Positions 14,755 through 22,640 of a stretch of DNA of 55,104 nucleotides are shown here, one piece after another. The notes beneath the pieces were generated by a model, which was given only the letters and a program-made list of their open reading frames with translations, did no database searches and was not told the DNA's origin. The translations under genes and the position numbers were made by a program. Source of the stretch: Bacillota bacterium (GTDB lineage Bacteria > Bacillota > Sulfobacillia > JAJZYS01 > JAJYTV01); contig JAJYTE010000014.1 of the NCBI GenBank assembly GCA_021793215.1, positions 1 to 55,104 on the forward strand, given 5' to 3'. The first letter of the stretch is position 1. Each line of letters opens with the position of its first letter.

Positions 14755-16797
14755 TCAGTTGCCGCTGCTGCCGGAAGGCGTCGGCTGCCCGCCAGTTGTG
14801 CCCGTGTTGGTCGCCGTCGGAGTGCCTCCAGTTCCGGTCGTGGTCGTCGTCGGAGCGCCCCCGGTTACCCCGCTGCCGCTCTTGTTCGCTCCCTGCGGCG
14901 CGGTTCCCGGCCCACCGCCCGCGCCGGTCTGCGCCGGCGTTGCGGGCGGCGGCGGCGCGAGGATGTTGCCCGGGTCCTTCAGGTGGAAGTAGTAGTCGTA
15001 GAGGTCGCGCGCGACCGGCGCCGCGTAGGATCCTTCCACGCCGCCCGGGACCTGCACCGCGATGGCGATCTGGGGATCCTTGTACGGTCCGTACGAGACG
15101 AACCACGTGATCGACGGCTGATTCGTGACCTGTGCCGTGCCCGTCTTGCCGGCGATCTCCATCGGGAAGCCGGAGAAGAACGAGCCAGCCGTGCCGCCGT
15201 TGCCGGGGATCGATCCGGGGCGCGTCGCCCACTGCATTCCGTCGTGGATGGCGGCCCAGTCGGCCGCCGGAAGGCTGAGCCGTGACAGGACCTTGGGTTT
15301 CCTCTGCAGCACGACCTGGCCCGAGGGCGTCTTGACCGTCTGGACGAGGTACGGCTGGTAGCGCACGCCGCCTACCGCGAGCGACGCCGTGTAGTCCGCA
15401 AGCTGCATCAGCGTCGCGAGGTCGTCGCCCTGGCCGATCGCGACGTTGTAGACGAGGCCGGGGTACCACGCGCCGCCGTTCTGCTTCTCGTACGTCGACT
15501 TGGTCGGCACGAGGCCGGCGGCCTCGCCCGGCAGGTCGATGCCGGTCGGCGTGCCGAAGCCGAGCGCCTTCGCCCACTTCGCGATCGTGTCAATCCCGGT
15601 GATGCGTCCGACTTCGTAGAAGAACACGTCGTTCGACTGGCCAATCGCCTTCGCCAGCCAGTTCGGCCCGGTGTAGGCCCGGATCCAGTTCCAGGGGAAC
15701 GGTGCGTACCAGTAGCGCGCAAGCCCTTGGATGATCGTCGACGGCGTGATCGAGCCGGACTCCAGGGCGGAGATCGCCGTTGCCATCTTGAACGTCGAGC
15801 CGGGCGGGTAGGCGGCGCTGATCGCCCGATTGATCAGGGGCCGCGTCGAGGTGTTGAAGACCTGCTGCGCCTCGGCGTTCGTCAGTCCCTTCGCGAACCA
15901 GTTCGGGTTGAAGGAGGGCAGCGAGGCCATCGCCAGCACGGCGCCCGTGTGGACGTTCATCACGATGACGGCGCCCGAGTTCGCGCCCTGCTGCTTCAGG
16001 ACGTTGGTCTGCCATGTGAGGTCCGCCTGCAGCGCGCGCGTGGCCTCCTTCTCCAGCCCCGCGTTGAGCGTCAGGTAGAGGTTGTCTCCGGGGATCGGCG
16101 CCTTCGTCCCAAGGACGACGAGCGGACGATTGTTCGCGTCGACCTCGACTTCCTCGCCGCCGTTCGTGCCCTGCAGGTACTTCTGATAGCTGTACTCGAG
16201 ACCGCTCTGACCGACGATCGAGTCGGCGGTAAGCCGCGGGTCCTTCCACGTCTTGAGTTCCTGCAGCGTGATGTCCTGCGCGTACCCGAGCACATGCGCG
16301 CCGATCATCCCGAGCGGGTAGGAGCGCAGCGGCTCCGCCTGCACGAAGACCCCCGGCAGGTTCGGCTTCTGCTCGTCGAGGAGCGTGATCTGCTGCGGCG
16401 TCAGGTCGGCTTTGATGCGCACGGGGATGTACGGCTGCCCCTGGTAGGCTGTGATCACGGACTTCAGGGCGGACGGGGTGAGCGCCAGGATCTTCGAGAG
16501 CTGGCTCAGCTCCTTGGGCGGCGGCGGCTGGCCGAGGTCGAAGTACTCCGCGGAGAACGAAGGTTTGTTCGTGACGAGCGGCGTCCCACCGCTCGAGAAG
16601 ATGTCGCCGCGCGGCGCCGAGATCGGCATCACGCGCACGCGGTACGCGATGCCAAGGCTGCGCAGCTTGGCGCCCTGCACCACCTCGAGGTAGGCAAGGC
16701 GCGCCACCAGCGCGCCGAGCACGAGCACGGCCAGCACGGCAAGGAGGATCAGGCGCTTCTCGCGGAATTGGGGTTTCAACGCGGACCTCCGCAGCAA
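14755..16797 (-). CDS. mrdA: Penicillin-binding protein 2 (elongasome transpeptidase)
   Basis: Class B PBP that cross-links peptidoglycan with RodA during elongation. The 680 residues comprise an N-terminal membrane anchor (17-38), the dimerisation region with ISAPRGDIFSSGG, and the transpeptidase domain with STFK (Ser334), SND (388-390) and KTGT (551-554). The last about 60 residues are a low-complexity Gly/Thr/Pro tail, presumably extracellular. Start ATG at 16797 after GGAGG. It lies between mreD and minC. Confidence 0.94.
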   Translation of the reverse strand: MLRRSALKPQFREKRLILLAVLAVLVLGALVARLAYLEVVQGAKLRSLGIAYRVRVMPISAPRGDIFSSGGTPLVTNKPSFSAEYFDLGQPPPPKELSQLSKILALTPSALKSVITAYQGQPYIPVRIKADLTPQQITLLDEQKPNLPGVFVQAEPLRSYPLGMIGAHVLGYAQDITLQELKTWKDPRLTADSIVGQSGLEYSYQKYLQGTNGGEEVEVDANNRPLVVLGTKAPIPGDNLYLTLNAGLEKEATRALQADLTWQTNVLKQQGANSGAVIVMNVHTGAVLAMASLPSFNPNWFAKGLTNAEAQQVFNTSTRPLINRAISAAYPPGSTFKMATAISALESGSITPSTIIQGLARYWYAPFPWNWIRAYTGPNWLAKAIGQSNDVFFYEVGRITGIDTIAKWAKALGFGTPTGIDLPGEAAGLVPTKSTYEKQNGGAWYPGLVYNVAIGQGDDLATLMQLADYTASLAVGGVRYQPYLVQTVKTPSGQVVLQRKPKVLSRLSLPAADWAAIHDGMQWATRPGSIPGNGGTAGSFFSGFPMEIAGKTGTAQVTNQPSITWFVSYGPYKDPQIAIAVQVPGGVEGSYAAPVARDLYDYYFHLKDPGNILAPPPPATPAQTGAGGGPGTAPQGANKSGSGVTGGAPTTTTTGTGGTPTATNTGTTGGQPTPSGSSGN

Positions 16798-16836
16798 ACA
16801 GTTGCTTCAAGTGTAGGCGAAGCGTTGCCGAGGCGT

Positions 16837-17328
16837 CTACGCGGGGGCTTCTGGGCGGTGGAAGACGGGCCGGATGATGTAGGCGAAGGGTGCTGTGTAG
16901 ACGTACTCGATCGCCACCAGCAGCGGCAGCCCTTGCACGTTGAGGTGCGCCACGAGGAACGTGAGCACGGTGACGATCACCTGCAGCGTGAGCCCCAGCA
17001 GCACGCCGAGCAGCGGGACGAACCAAGGATCGGGGTAGAGGCGCCGGCGCAGAAACCCGGCCGCGATGCCCGCCAGCATCAGCCCGAGGGCATGCATGCC
17101 GATCAGGCGACCGGTCGCGAGATCCTCCACGAGCCCTCCGAGCACGCCGATGACGGCTCCCCGCCCCGCCCCCTGGCGCAGCGCGGTCATCACCACGACG
17201 GTCAGCATGAGGTCGGGCGTCACGCCGTCGATCGTCAGCCGCGAGAACACGGTCGCCCGCAGAAGAAGCGCCAGCAAGGCGAACAGTGCGGGCCCGAGGA
17301 AACCGTCCATCGCCTTGCGGAAGGTCAT
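16837..17328 (-). CDS. mreD: Rod-shape determining protein MreD
   Basis: A 163-residue membrane protein with about five helices, TPDLMLTVVVMTALRQG, the conserved GxxGGLVEDLATGRLIGMHAL motif and the terminal FHRP. MreD is a membrane component of the elongasome. Its start overlaps the mreC stop by four bases. Confidence 0.92.
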   Translation of the reverse strand: MTFRKAMDGFLGPALFALLALLLRATVFSRLTIDGVTPDLMLTVVVMTALRQGAGRGAVIGVLGGLVEDLATGRLIGMHALGLMLAGIAAGFLRRRLYPDPWFVPLLGVLLGLTLQVIVTVLTFLVAHLNVQGLPLLVAIEYVYTAPFAYIIRPVFHRPEAPA

Positions 17329-18140
17329 CGCAGGACTACGAGGACGTTCTGCATGGCGTTGAGGTTCGCCAGCGGCGCCACCGTCGCCACCTTGACGAGC
17401 CCGAAGTCCCCCTGGTGCGTGCCGATGACCCGACCCAGCGGCAGCCCGACCGGCAGGAGGTGGTCCAGCCCCGACGTCACCACGAGGTCCCCCTTCCGCA
17501 CGTTCGCGCCGGAGGCGAAGAACTGCATCGTCAGCGTCGCCGCCTTGCCATCGCCGAGCAGAACGCCCGCGTCCGACGTGCGCGCGATCTCCGCGCCGAT
17601 CGCACTCTCCGGATCCGGTAGCAGCATCACGGTCGCGCTCACCGATCCGACGGTCACCACGCGTCCAACGACGCCGCCGTAGGACAGGACGGGATCGCCG
17701 TACTTGATGCCGTTTCGGCTGCCACCCGCGATCACGATTTGGTCGAGCCAGTTCGCCGGCGAGCGGCCGACGACCGGCACCGTCACCGTACGCTCGGTCG
17801 CGGGCAGCGAGTTCTTCATCTTCAGAAGCTTGCGCAGCTCCGTGTCCTGACCCCGCGTCGCCTCAAGGTGCGTGACCTGGGCCTGAAGCCGCTGCACCTC
17901 GGCGCGTAGGCTCTTGTTCTCGGCCTCCGCGCTGAACGCGCCCGTCACGGCACTCACGCCGCTCGACAGCAGAAGGACAACACTATTGGTCCCGATCTCC
18001 AGCGGCAGCAGCACCGTGTTCACCACGCCGCTGACCCGGGATACCGAGGCGCGCGGGAACACGGTCAGGCTCTCCAGCGCCACGAGCCCGAGTACCAGAA
18101 CGGCCGCGATGTAGATGCGGAGCACGCCGCGACGAGGCAA
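17325..18140 (-). CDS. mreC: Rod-shape determining protein MreC
   Basis: Membrane-anchored scaffold of the elongasome. The 271 residues have one N-terminal membrane helix (about 8-27), a coiled coil rich in leucine at about 70-110 (EAENKSLRAEVQRLQAQVTH), and the double beta-barrel MreC domain with ANWLDQIVIAGGSRNGIKYG, GVVGRVV and VTSGLDHLLPVGLPLGRV. Follows mreB by three bases. Confidence 0.95.
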   Translation of the reverse strand: MPRRGVLRIYIAAVLVLGLVALESLTVFPRASVSRVSGVVNTVLLPLEIGTNSVVLLLSSGVSAVTGAFSAEAENKSLRAEVQRLQAQVTHLEATRGQDTELRKLLKMKNSLPATERTVTVPVVGRSPANWLDQIVIAGGSRNGIKYGDPVLSYGGVVGRVVTVGSVSATVMLLPDPESAIGAEIARTSDAGVLLGDGKAATLTMQFFASGANVRKGDLVVTSGLDHLLPVGLPLGRVIGTHQGDFGLVKVATVAPLANLNAMQNVLVVLR

Positions 18141-18143
18141 AGG

Positions 18144-19181
18144 CTAACCCTCGCGTTGAAGTTTCTTGATCTTCTCCAGGATACCGCGGTCTTCCAGGCA
18201 TCGGCCAGTGCCCTTCACCACGCAGAGCAGGGGGTCTTCGGCGACGTGCACCGGCATGCCCGTTTCCTTCATCAGGAGCCGGTCGAAGTTGCGCAGGAGG
18301 GCTCCGCCTCCCGTTACGACGATGCCGCGGTCCATGATGTCCGATGCAAGCTCTGGCGGCGTCCGCTCCAGTGTGAGCTTGATCGCGTCGACGATCGACT
18401 GCAGCGGTTCCGAGAGGGCGCGCTGCACCTCGTCCGCGCCGAGCGGCAGCGTGCGCGGCAGGCCCGTGACGAGGTCGCGGCCGCGTACCTCGATCGTCGT
18501 CTCCTCCGGTTCGACCGCGGCGCCGACGCGAATCTTCACGTCCTCCGCCGTGCGCTCGCCGATCATCATGTTGTACGTCCGCTTCACGTAGTTCACGATC
18601 GCCTCGTCGAGTTCGTCGCCGGCCACGCGCACCGAACGCGACGTGACGATGCCGCCGAGGCTGATGATCGCGACCTCCGTCGTGCCTCCGCCGATGTCCA
18701 CGATCATGTTGCCGGTAGGCTCCTCGACGGGCAGCCCCGCGCCGATCGCAGCGGCGTACGGTTCCTCGATCGTTACGGGGTCGCGCGCTCCGGCCTGCTG
18801 CGCGGCCTCCTTGACTGCGCGGCGCTCGACGCCGGTGATGCCAGAGGGAACGGCGACGACCACCTGCGGGTGGAACATGCTCGCGCGCGGCTGCGCGCGC
18901 CCAATGAAGTACTTGAGCATCGATTGGGTCACTTCGAAGTCCGCGATCACGCCGTCCTTCATCGGGCGCACGGCGACGATGTTGCCTGGCGTCCTCCCGA
19001 TCATCTGCTTCGCCTCGGCGCCGACGGCGAGAATCGACTTCGATTCACGGTCGATCGCCACGACGGAAGGCTCCTGAATGACAATGCCACGTCCCTTGAC
19101 GAAGACGAGCGTGTTGGCTGTGCCGAGGTCGATGCCGAGGTCACGGGAGAAGCTGCGGTAGAACACGTCCGTCAGCGCCAA
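18144..19181 (-). CDS. mreB: Rod-shape actin homologue MreB
   Basis: Actin-like filament protein guiding lateral wall synthesis. The 345 residues include [20 protein letters not shown] (phosphate 1), [18 protein letters not shown], [35 protein letters not shown] (phosphate 2) and [15 protein letters not shown] (adenosine motif). The start is a TTG at 19181, eight bases after AAGGAG; fourteen more upstream codons are open but overlap the radC end region. First of the mre genes after radC. Confidence 0.97.
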   Translation of the reverse strand: MALTDVFYRSFSRDLGIDLGTANTLVFVKGRGIVIQEPSVVAIDRESKSILAVGAEAKQMIGRTPGNIVAVRPMKDGVIADFEVTQSMLKYFIGRAQPRASMFHPQVVVAVPSGITGVERRAVKEAAQQAGARDPVTIEEPYAAAIGAGLPVEEPTGNMIVDIGGGTTEVAIISLGGIVTSRSVRVAGDELDEAIVNYVKRTYNMMIGERTAEDVKIRVGAAVEPEETTIEVRGRDLVTGLPRTLPLGADEVQRALSEPLQSIVDAIKLTLERTPPELASDIMDRGIVVTGGGALLRNFDRLLMKETGMPVHVAEDPLLCVVKGTGRCLEDRGILEKIKKLQREG

Positions 19182-19197
19182 CGCGTTGGCTCCTTTC

Positions 19198-19875
19198 CTA
19201 CTCCGGATCCAGATAGCCGGCAAGGCGCATGCTCACGAAGCCATTATCGCCGATAATCAGATGGTCAACCAGTTGGATGCCGATGGATCCCGCGGCGCGA
19301 CCGATCGCGGTGGTGGACGCCACGTCCTGCTGCGAAGGCGTCGCGTCGCCGGAGGGATGGTTGTGGGCGAGCAGGATTGCACTCGCGCCGGCCAGCACGG
19401 CAGGCCGCAGTACGTCGGCGGGTCTCAGGGCGAGAGCCGAGAGCCCTCCCTGCGCGAGCCGCGCCTCGCCCAACAGGCGCAGCCGGCGGTCGAGCAGCAG
19501 TCCGATCAGCTGCTCGGCATCGGGCCCGAACCGCATGCGCAGGTACTCGTAAGCGCGCCTGGGCTCGTCCATGGCGAGGCGTTCGGGACTCGGGCCGCTC
19601 GCCGCCCGCCGGCCGAGTTCCAGCGCGGCCGCGACTTGGGCGGCGCGGGCCGGTCCGATCCCGCGCTCGCGCAGCAGGGCCGCCGCACCCCGGCGGTAGA
19701 CGCCCGCGATGCCGTCGTCGCCGAGCAGGCGCTGCGCGAGCGCGAGCGCGTGGTCGCCGGCACTGCCGGCCCCCAGAACGATCGCGAGCAGTTCGTAGTC
19801 GGCCAGCGCGGGCGGGCCCTCGCGCAGCAGCCGCTCGCGCGGCCGCTGCGCACGCGGCAGATCCCGCAGGGGCAT
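19198..19875 (-). CDS. radC: RadC/MPN-JAMM domain protein
   Basis: RadC-type protein of 225 residues, not the originally proposed DNA repair enzyme; its activity is unclear. N-terminal helix-hairpin-helix ([22 protein letters not shown]) precedes the JAB/MPN domain with the metal motif [14 protein letters not shown] and AxAILLAHN. Start ATG at 19875 shares one base with the stop of the upstream DUF4321 gene. Position before mreB is conserved in Bacilli. Confidence 0.93.
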   Translation of the reverse strand: MPLRDLPRAQRPRERLLREGPPALADYELLAIVLGAGSAGDHALALAQRLLGDDGIAGVYRRGAAALLRERGIGPARAAQVAAALELGRRAASGPSPERLAMDEPRRAYEYLRMRFGPDAEQLIGLLLDRRLRLLGEARLAQGGLSALALRPADVLRPAVLAGASAILLAHNHPSGDATPSQQDVASTTAIGRAAGSIGIQLVDHLIIGDNGFVSMRLAGYLDPE

Positions 19876-20108
19876 CAGAGGAAGCGCGCCAGAAGCAGCC
19901 CGGCCGCGGCCCCGATCAGCCCGAGCACGTTCGTGTCCAGCGCCACCGACAAGGAGAGCACGTAGAGGTTCACGGAAACCGGCGCAAACCCGATGCGCAG
20001 GCTGAGCGGGCCCAGCGGCAGCGCCCGCCCGAGGATCGTCCCCACCGCCAGCAGGATGAGGGCGAACACCGTCGTACCGATCCAGCCCGCATCGCGCCGA
20101 CGCCGCAA
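19875..20108 (-). CDS. DUF4321 small membrane protein
   Basis: A 77-residue protein with two hydrophobic helices (TTVFALILLAVGTILGRAL and VLGLIGAAAGLLLARFL) separated by SLRIGFAPVSVNLYVLSLS. The arrangement and the LRIGF/PVSxNLYVLSL centre fit DUF4321 proteins found beside radC in Firmicutes. TTG start at 20108, seven bases after GGGAGG. It appears to be the first gene of the radC-mre-min operon. Confidence 0.82.
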   Translation of the reverse strand: MRRRRDAGWIGTTVFALILLAVGTILGRALPLGPLSLRIGFAPVSVNLYVLSLSVALDTNVLGLIGAAAGLLLARFL

Positions 20109-20528
20109 TAGGATCCCTCCCCATGACGTTGCGTCCCGTTATGGCGAAACCTCTACTCGATTCCTGCTTCGCGGAAGTCCGCCCACCGAGGTGGGGTCTT
20201 CTATCCCCTCCACAGGCGTTTTCGCGTCTCCGGGGAACTCCCGGCGACGAGGTGCGAGAGGTGCAAGCCGCGTTGACGTCCCGACCCAGAGGACCCCGCA
20301 GTCTGCACCGCTGCAGATCCCGTTGGCAAGCGGGAAGTGGTCCTTGCATGTCCCCTCGGCGCAAAGGCAAGATGCTTGCCCAGACTGTCATGCACCCAAC
20401 AAGGCGACAGAACTCTCCCCAGCCTGCCGAGTTGCGGCGCGAGAGCTGTCGATTCGTGCAAGGCCCTTCGAAGTGTTCTGGCGCTGCGTCGGAAATCCTC
20501 TGCGCGAAACCACAAAGCGGAAACTCTT
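20109..20528. other. Intergenic region between divergent DUF4321 and DUF2993 genes
   Basis: About 420 bases containing no gene I can support. Several frames are open but their translations lack any recognisable pattern. On the minus strand GCAGGAATC (20171-20163) followed after 12 bases by CGCCATAA is reminiscent of a sigma-H promoter (RnAGGAwWW, RnnGAAT) with a defective -10. GC content is slightly lower and several short inverted repeats (for example ccccacctcggtgggc on the minus strand near 20180-20195) suggest a structured leader for the mre operon. Confidence 0.4.
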
Positions 20529-20556
20529 TGTCTGGCAATATCCGCCAGGTAGAATG
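20529..20556 (+). promoter_or_regulatory. Probable sigma-A promoter for the DUF2993 gene
   Basis: TTGTCT (20529-20534) and TAGAAT (20551-20556) with a 16-base spacer, about 67 bases before the TTG start at 20623. Confidence 0.5.
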
Positions 20557-20622
20557 GTGGTGGCAAGGTGCGGCGCCGGTCACGTTGCCCGCCTTCGCCG
20601 ACTCCCCTGGAGGTGTGTCAGC

Positions 20623-21375
20623 TTGCGCGAGGGTCCACCGGAGGTTCGAACGCGGTCCGCCCGTCGGCGCCGGCGGGGGCCCTGGCGCTGGCTCGCCGTG
20701 CTGTTGGCGGCGGCCGTCGCCGGCTACGCGCTGCTGTCCGCATACCTCCCGGCGGCGCTCGGGGCGCGGGTCGCCCAAGCCGTGACGCAGCAGCTGGGGA
20801 GCCGGGCGCAGGTCACGCTGCTCCCCGGCCCGCTCTGGCACCTGGCGCAGGGCCGCTTCGACCGGCTCGAGATCCGAGCAGCCCGCCTCGACTACCAAGG
20901 GCTTCAAGTGCAGGGTGCTCGCCTGGACTGGCGCTCCGGGCAGGTCGACATCGCTGCGCTCCTTCGGGGGCAGCTCGTGATCGTGCGCCAGGGCGCGGTG
21001 TCTCTCTCCGGCACAATCGCCACGGGCACGATCGAGCGGCTGCTGACCGACGCCGTGCGCCCCTACCTGCCCTCGGGATCGGCGTTCACGGTGCCGACAA
21101 TCGAGATCGCGCCGCAGGGCGTCTCACTAGGCGGCGACGTCGACGTGCTCGGCGTGCGGGTCCCCTACCAGTTGAAAGGCACGCTGCAGATCGCCCCCGG
21201 TGGGGGTGCGATCGAGTTCGCGACGCGATCGCTGAACCAGAGCGCGCTGCGCCTCCCTGCGGTCCCGGTGCTGCAGGCCAAGGACCTGCCGAAGGTCGAC
21301 GGCATTGCCTGGCGCTTCCGCGCCGTGTCGCTCGGCGTAGGGAGCGTGCGCGTCACGCTGCAGAACGCGCCCTAG
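20623..21375 (+). CDS. DUF2993 (LmeA-like) protein
   Basis: A 250-residue protein with an arginine-rich start followed by one hydrophobic helix (WLAVLLAAAVAGYALLSAYL), then a long beta-rich region. The pattern (QGRFDRLEIRAARLDYQGLQVQGARLDW ... VRQGAVSLSGTIATGTIERLL ... IEIAPQGVSLGGDVDVLG ... LPLVPVLQAKDLPK-like ending) is that of DUF2993, the LmeA family of lipid-binding envelope proteins. TTG start at 20623 after GGAGG. It converges on folC; the two stop codons overlap in one CTAG. Confidence 0.8.
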   Translation: MREGPPEVRTRSARRRRRGPWRWLAVLLAAAVAGYALLSAYLPAALGARVAQAVTQQLGSRAQVTLLPGPLWHLAQGRFDRLEIRAARLDYQGLQVQGARLDWRSGQVDIAALLRGQLVIVRQGAVSLSGTIATGTIERLLTDAVRPYLPSGSAFTVPTIEIAPQGVSLGGDVDVLGVRVPYQLKGTLQIAPGGGAIEFATRSLNQSALRLPAVPVLQAKDLPKVDGIAWRFRAVSLGVGSVRVTLQNAP

Positions 21376-22640
21376 GCCGAAGGAACTGTCTCGCGCCGGA
21401 GGATCTCCTCCACGGCGCCGATCAGGTAGAGCGAGCCGAAGATCAGGAGCGGCACTCCGCGCCGCAGCGCGTCCGTGCGAGCCGCCAGAAGTCCCTGCGC
21501 GACCGTCGGGTGCGCCTCGCCGCCGAGGATCCTGGCCAAGTCGCCCGCATCCTGCGCGCGGGGCGAGGGCGGCGCGACCGCGTGCAGCGACGCGACCTCC
21601 CCGCGCAGCGCGCCTGCGATGTCGACGGGGTCGCGGTCCCGCAGGCAGCCGAAGAGCGCCACCGGGCGGATCCCGGGGAACACCTCGTGCCACGTCGTTC
21701 TGAGGGACATCGCTCCCTGGGAGTTGTGCGCCCCGTCCAGAATGAGCGTCGGTTCCCCCTCGATCACCTCGAAGCGGCCGGGCCAGCGCACGTCGCCGAG
21801 CGCCGCCGCCGCCCTGGCCGCCTCCTGCGCCCCGAGCGTGCGACGCAGCGCAGCGAGCGCGAGCGCGGCGTTCCCCGCCTGGTGTCCACCAACGAGGGCT
21901 GTCTTGACCGAGAGCGCGCCAACGGGATCGCTGTAGCGAAAGCGCGTGCCGTCCCGCTGCACCTCGACCCCCTCGACCGCGATCTCGCGGCCGAGTCGCC
22001 AGATGTCCACGCCCAGACGACCCGCCTCGTCCTCCACCACCTCGAGCGCCTCGCGCGGCAGGTCGCCGACCACGGCGGGACGCCCGGGTTTGAGGATGCC
22101 CGCCTTCTCCCCGGCGATCGCCGCGAGTGTCGGGCCGAGCCGGTCCATGTGGTCGAGGCCGATCGACGTGATCACGGAAACCTCCGGCGAGACGGCGTTC
22201 GTCGCGTCGTAGCGGCCCCCAAGGCCCGTCTCCCACGCGACGTCCGTGACGCCTTGCTCCCGGAAGTGGAGGAGCGCGATGCCGGTCCAGAGCTCGAACT
22301 CGGTCGGAGGGTCCGCCATGCCGCGCGTCGCCTCCTGCACCACCTCGGCGGCGGCAGCGAGTGAACCGGCGGGGATGTCGAGCCCGTCGACGGCGATGCG
22401 CTCGTGCGCTCGCACGAGGTGCGGCGAGATGAACCGGCCGGTGCGGCGTTTAAGCCGTCGCAGCATCGCGTCGAGGCTGATCGTCGCCGATCCCTTGCCG
22501 TTCGTGCCCGCGACATGGTAGAAGCGCATCCCGCGGTCGGGTCGCGCGAGGGCCGCGAGCAGCCGCTCGGTGCGCTCGAGGCCCAGTTCACCGAAGCGCC
22601 CGGCGGCGCTCAGGAAGTCGAGCGCCTCGCGCTCGGTCAT
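21372..22640 (-). CDS. folC: Folylpolyglutamate/dihydrofolate synthase
   Basis: Adds glutamates to folates and, in bifunctional forms, makes dihydrofolate. The 422 residues carry the P-loop GTNGKGSAT, the FISPHLVRAHERI omega loop, ITSIGLDHMDRLGPTL, AGEKAGILKPGRPAV and the C-terminal LILDGAHNSQGA. ATG start at 22640 overlaps the valS stop (ATGA), so the two are translationally coupled; valS-folC is the normal Bacilli order. Confidence 0.95.
   Translation of the reverse strand: MTEREALDFLSAAGRFGELGLERTERLLAALARPDRGMRFYHVAGTNGKGSATISLDAMLRRLKRRTGRFISPHLVRAHERIAVDGLDIPAGSLAAAAEVVQEATRGMADPPTEFELWTGIALLHFREQGVTDVAWETGLGGRYDATNAVSPEVSVITSIGLDHMDRLGPTLAAIAGEKAGILKPGRPAVVGDLPREALEVVEDEAGRLGVDIWRLGREIAVEGVEVQRDGTRFRYSDPVGALSVKTALVGGHQAGNAALALAALRRTLGAQEAARAAAALGDVRWPGRFEVIEGEPTLILDGAHNSQGAMSLRTTWHEVFPGIRPVALFGCLRDRDPVDIAGALRGEVASLHAVAPPSPRAQDAGDLARILGGEAHPTVAQGLLAARTDALRRGVPLLIFGSLYLIGAVEEILRRETVPSA

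Noticed and set aside
20201-20566. A 121-residue minus-strand frame in the DUF4321/DUF2993 gap
   Set aside because: Arg/Ser/Leu-rich translation without motif or ribosome binding site; runs over the proposed DUF2993 promoter.
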